Assembly: GCA_036478975.1 (NCBI GenBank)
Contig: JAZGFA010000024.1
Coordinates: 1 to 5,232 of the forward strand
Reading direction: 5' to 3'
Source: Robiginitomaculum sp036478975
Lineage (GTDB): Bacteria > Pseudomonadota > Alphaproteobacteria > Caulobacterales > Maricaulaceae
DNA length: 5,232 nt
Position numbers and translations under genes: made by a program. The notes beneath the pieces were generated by a model. That model saw only the letters and a list, made by a program, of their open reading frames with translations. It was not told the origin of the DNA and did not search any database. Below are positions 5,161 through 5,232 of this stretch, piece by piece. Every line of letters begins with the position of its first letter. Within the stretch, counting starts at the first letter, position 1.

Positions 5161-5232
5161 CGAGTGACGGGACTCGAACCCGCGGCCTCTGGCGTGACAG
5201 GCCAGCGCTCTAACCAACTGAGCTACACCCGC
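5156..5232 (-). tRNA. tRNA-Asp, anticodon GTC, complete with encoded CCA
   Basis: The reverse strand folds into a full 77-nt cloverleaf. The acceptor GCGGGTG pairs with CACTCGC (one G-U pair), and the D-stem is GCTC/GAGC with loop AGTTGGTTA. The anticodon stem is CTGGC/GCCAG with loop CTGTCAC, and the anticodon GTC is at 5198-5196. The variable loop has 5 nt, and the T-stem GCGGG/CCCGT holds loop TTCGAGT. The discriminator G and the GTC anticodon are the known aspartate identity elements. CCA is encoded at 5158-5156. The 5' base is the last base of the window, so the gene is complete but its promoter and upstream neighbours are not visible. An inverted repeat overlaps its 3' end and a terminator follows. 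Confidence 0.98.

Noticed and set aside
5156..5232. tRNA-Asp as the attachment site of an integrated element
   Set aside because: No repeat of the tRNA 3' end, integrase or cargo genes occurs in the window, and the adjacent transporter shows no obvious shift in base composition.

Overview
The window looks like a conserved housekeeping locus from an alphaproteobacterium of moderate GC content. Three things support this: the secG-pyrG-eno gene order, a cysteine-free L32 protein of the alphaproteobacterial type, and a SecG with a glycine-rich loop and a long acidic tail. The genus cannot be fixed from this stretch. Every gene is on the minus strand, so transcription runs from high to low coordinates.

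Layout in transcription order: a complete tRNA-Asp(GTC) with encoded CCA (5232-5156); a trailer inverted repeat and an intrinsic terminator (5160-5096); a DASS/SLC13 anion transporter (5073-3679); a 134-bp gap with a good promoter candidate and a 7-bp hairpin; secG (3544-3137); a 57-bp gap with a small palindrome; pyrG (3079-1442); a 131-bp gap with a perfect DnaA-box match, a weak promoter candidate and a hairpin; rpmF (1310-1128); an intrinsic terminator (1106-1075); and eno (1038 to base 1), whose last ~80 codons lie outside the window.

The genes are mostly unrelated core functions: aspartate decoding, anion uptake, inner-membrane protein export, CTP synthesis, a large-subunit ribosomal protein and glycolysis. 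secG and pyrG probably share a transcript, since there is no terminator between them. rpmF ends at its own terminator, so eno depends on read-through or on a promoter overlapping that terminator. The transporter begins just after the tRNA terminator. From general knowledge, related alphaproteobacteria often have tpiA before secG and kdsA between pyrG and eno. Neither is present here: the transporter occupies the first place and rpmF the second.

No mobile element, CRISPR array, toxin-antitoxin pair, defence gene or unknown coding gene was found, and no stretch over 300 bases lacks a gene. The observations worth checking are regulatory: the DnaA box upstream of rpmF, similar GCGC-rich leader hairpins before rpmF and secG, and the crowded tRNA-trailer/terminator/transporter junction.
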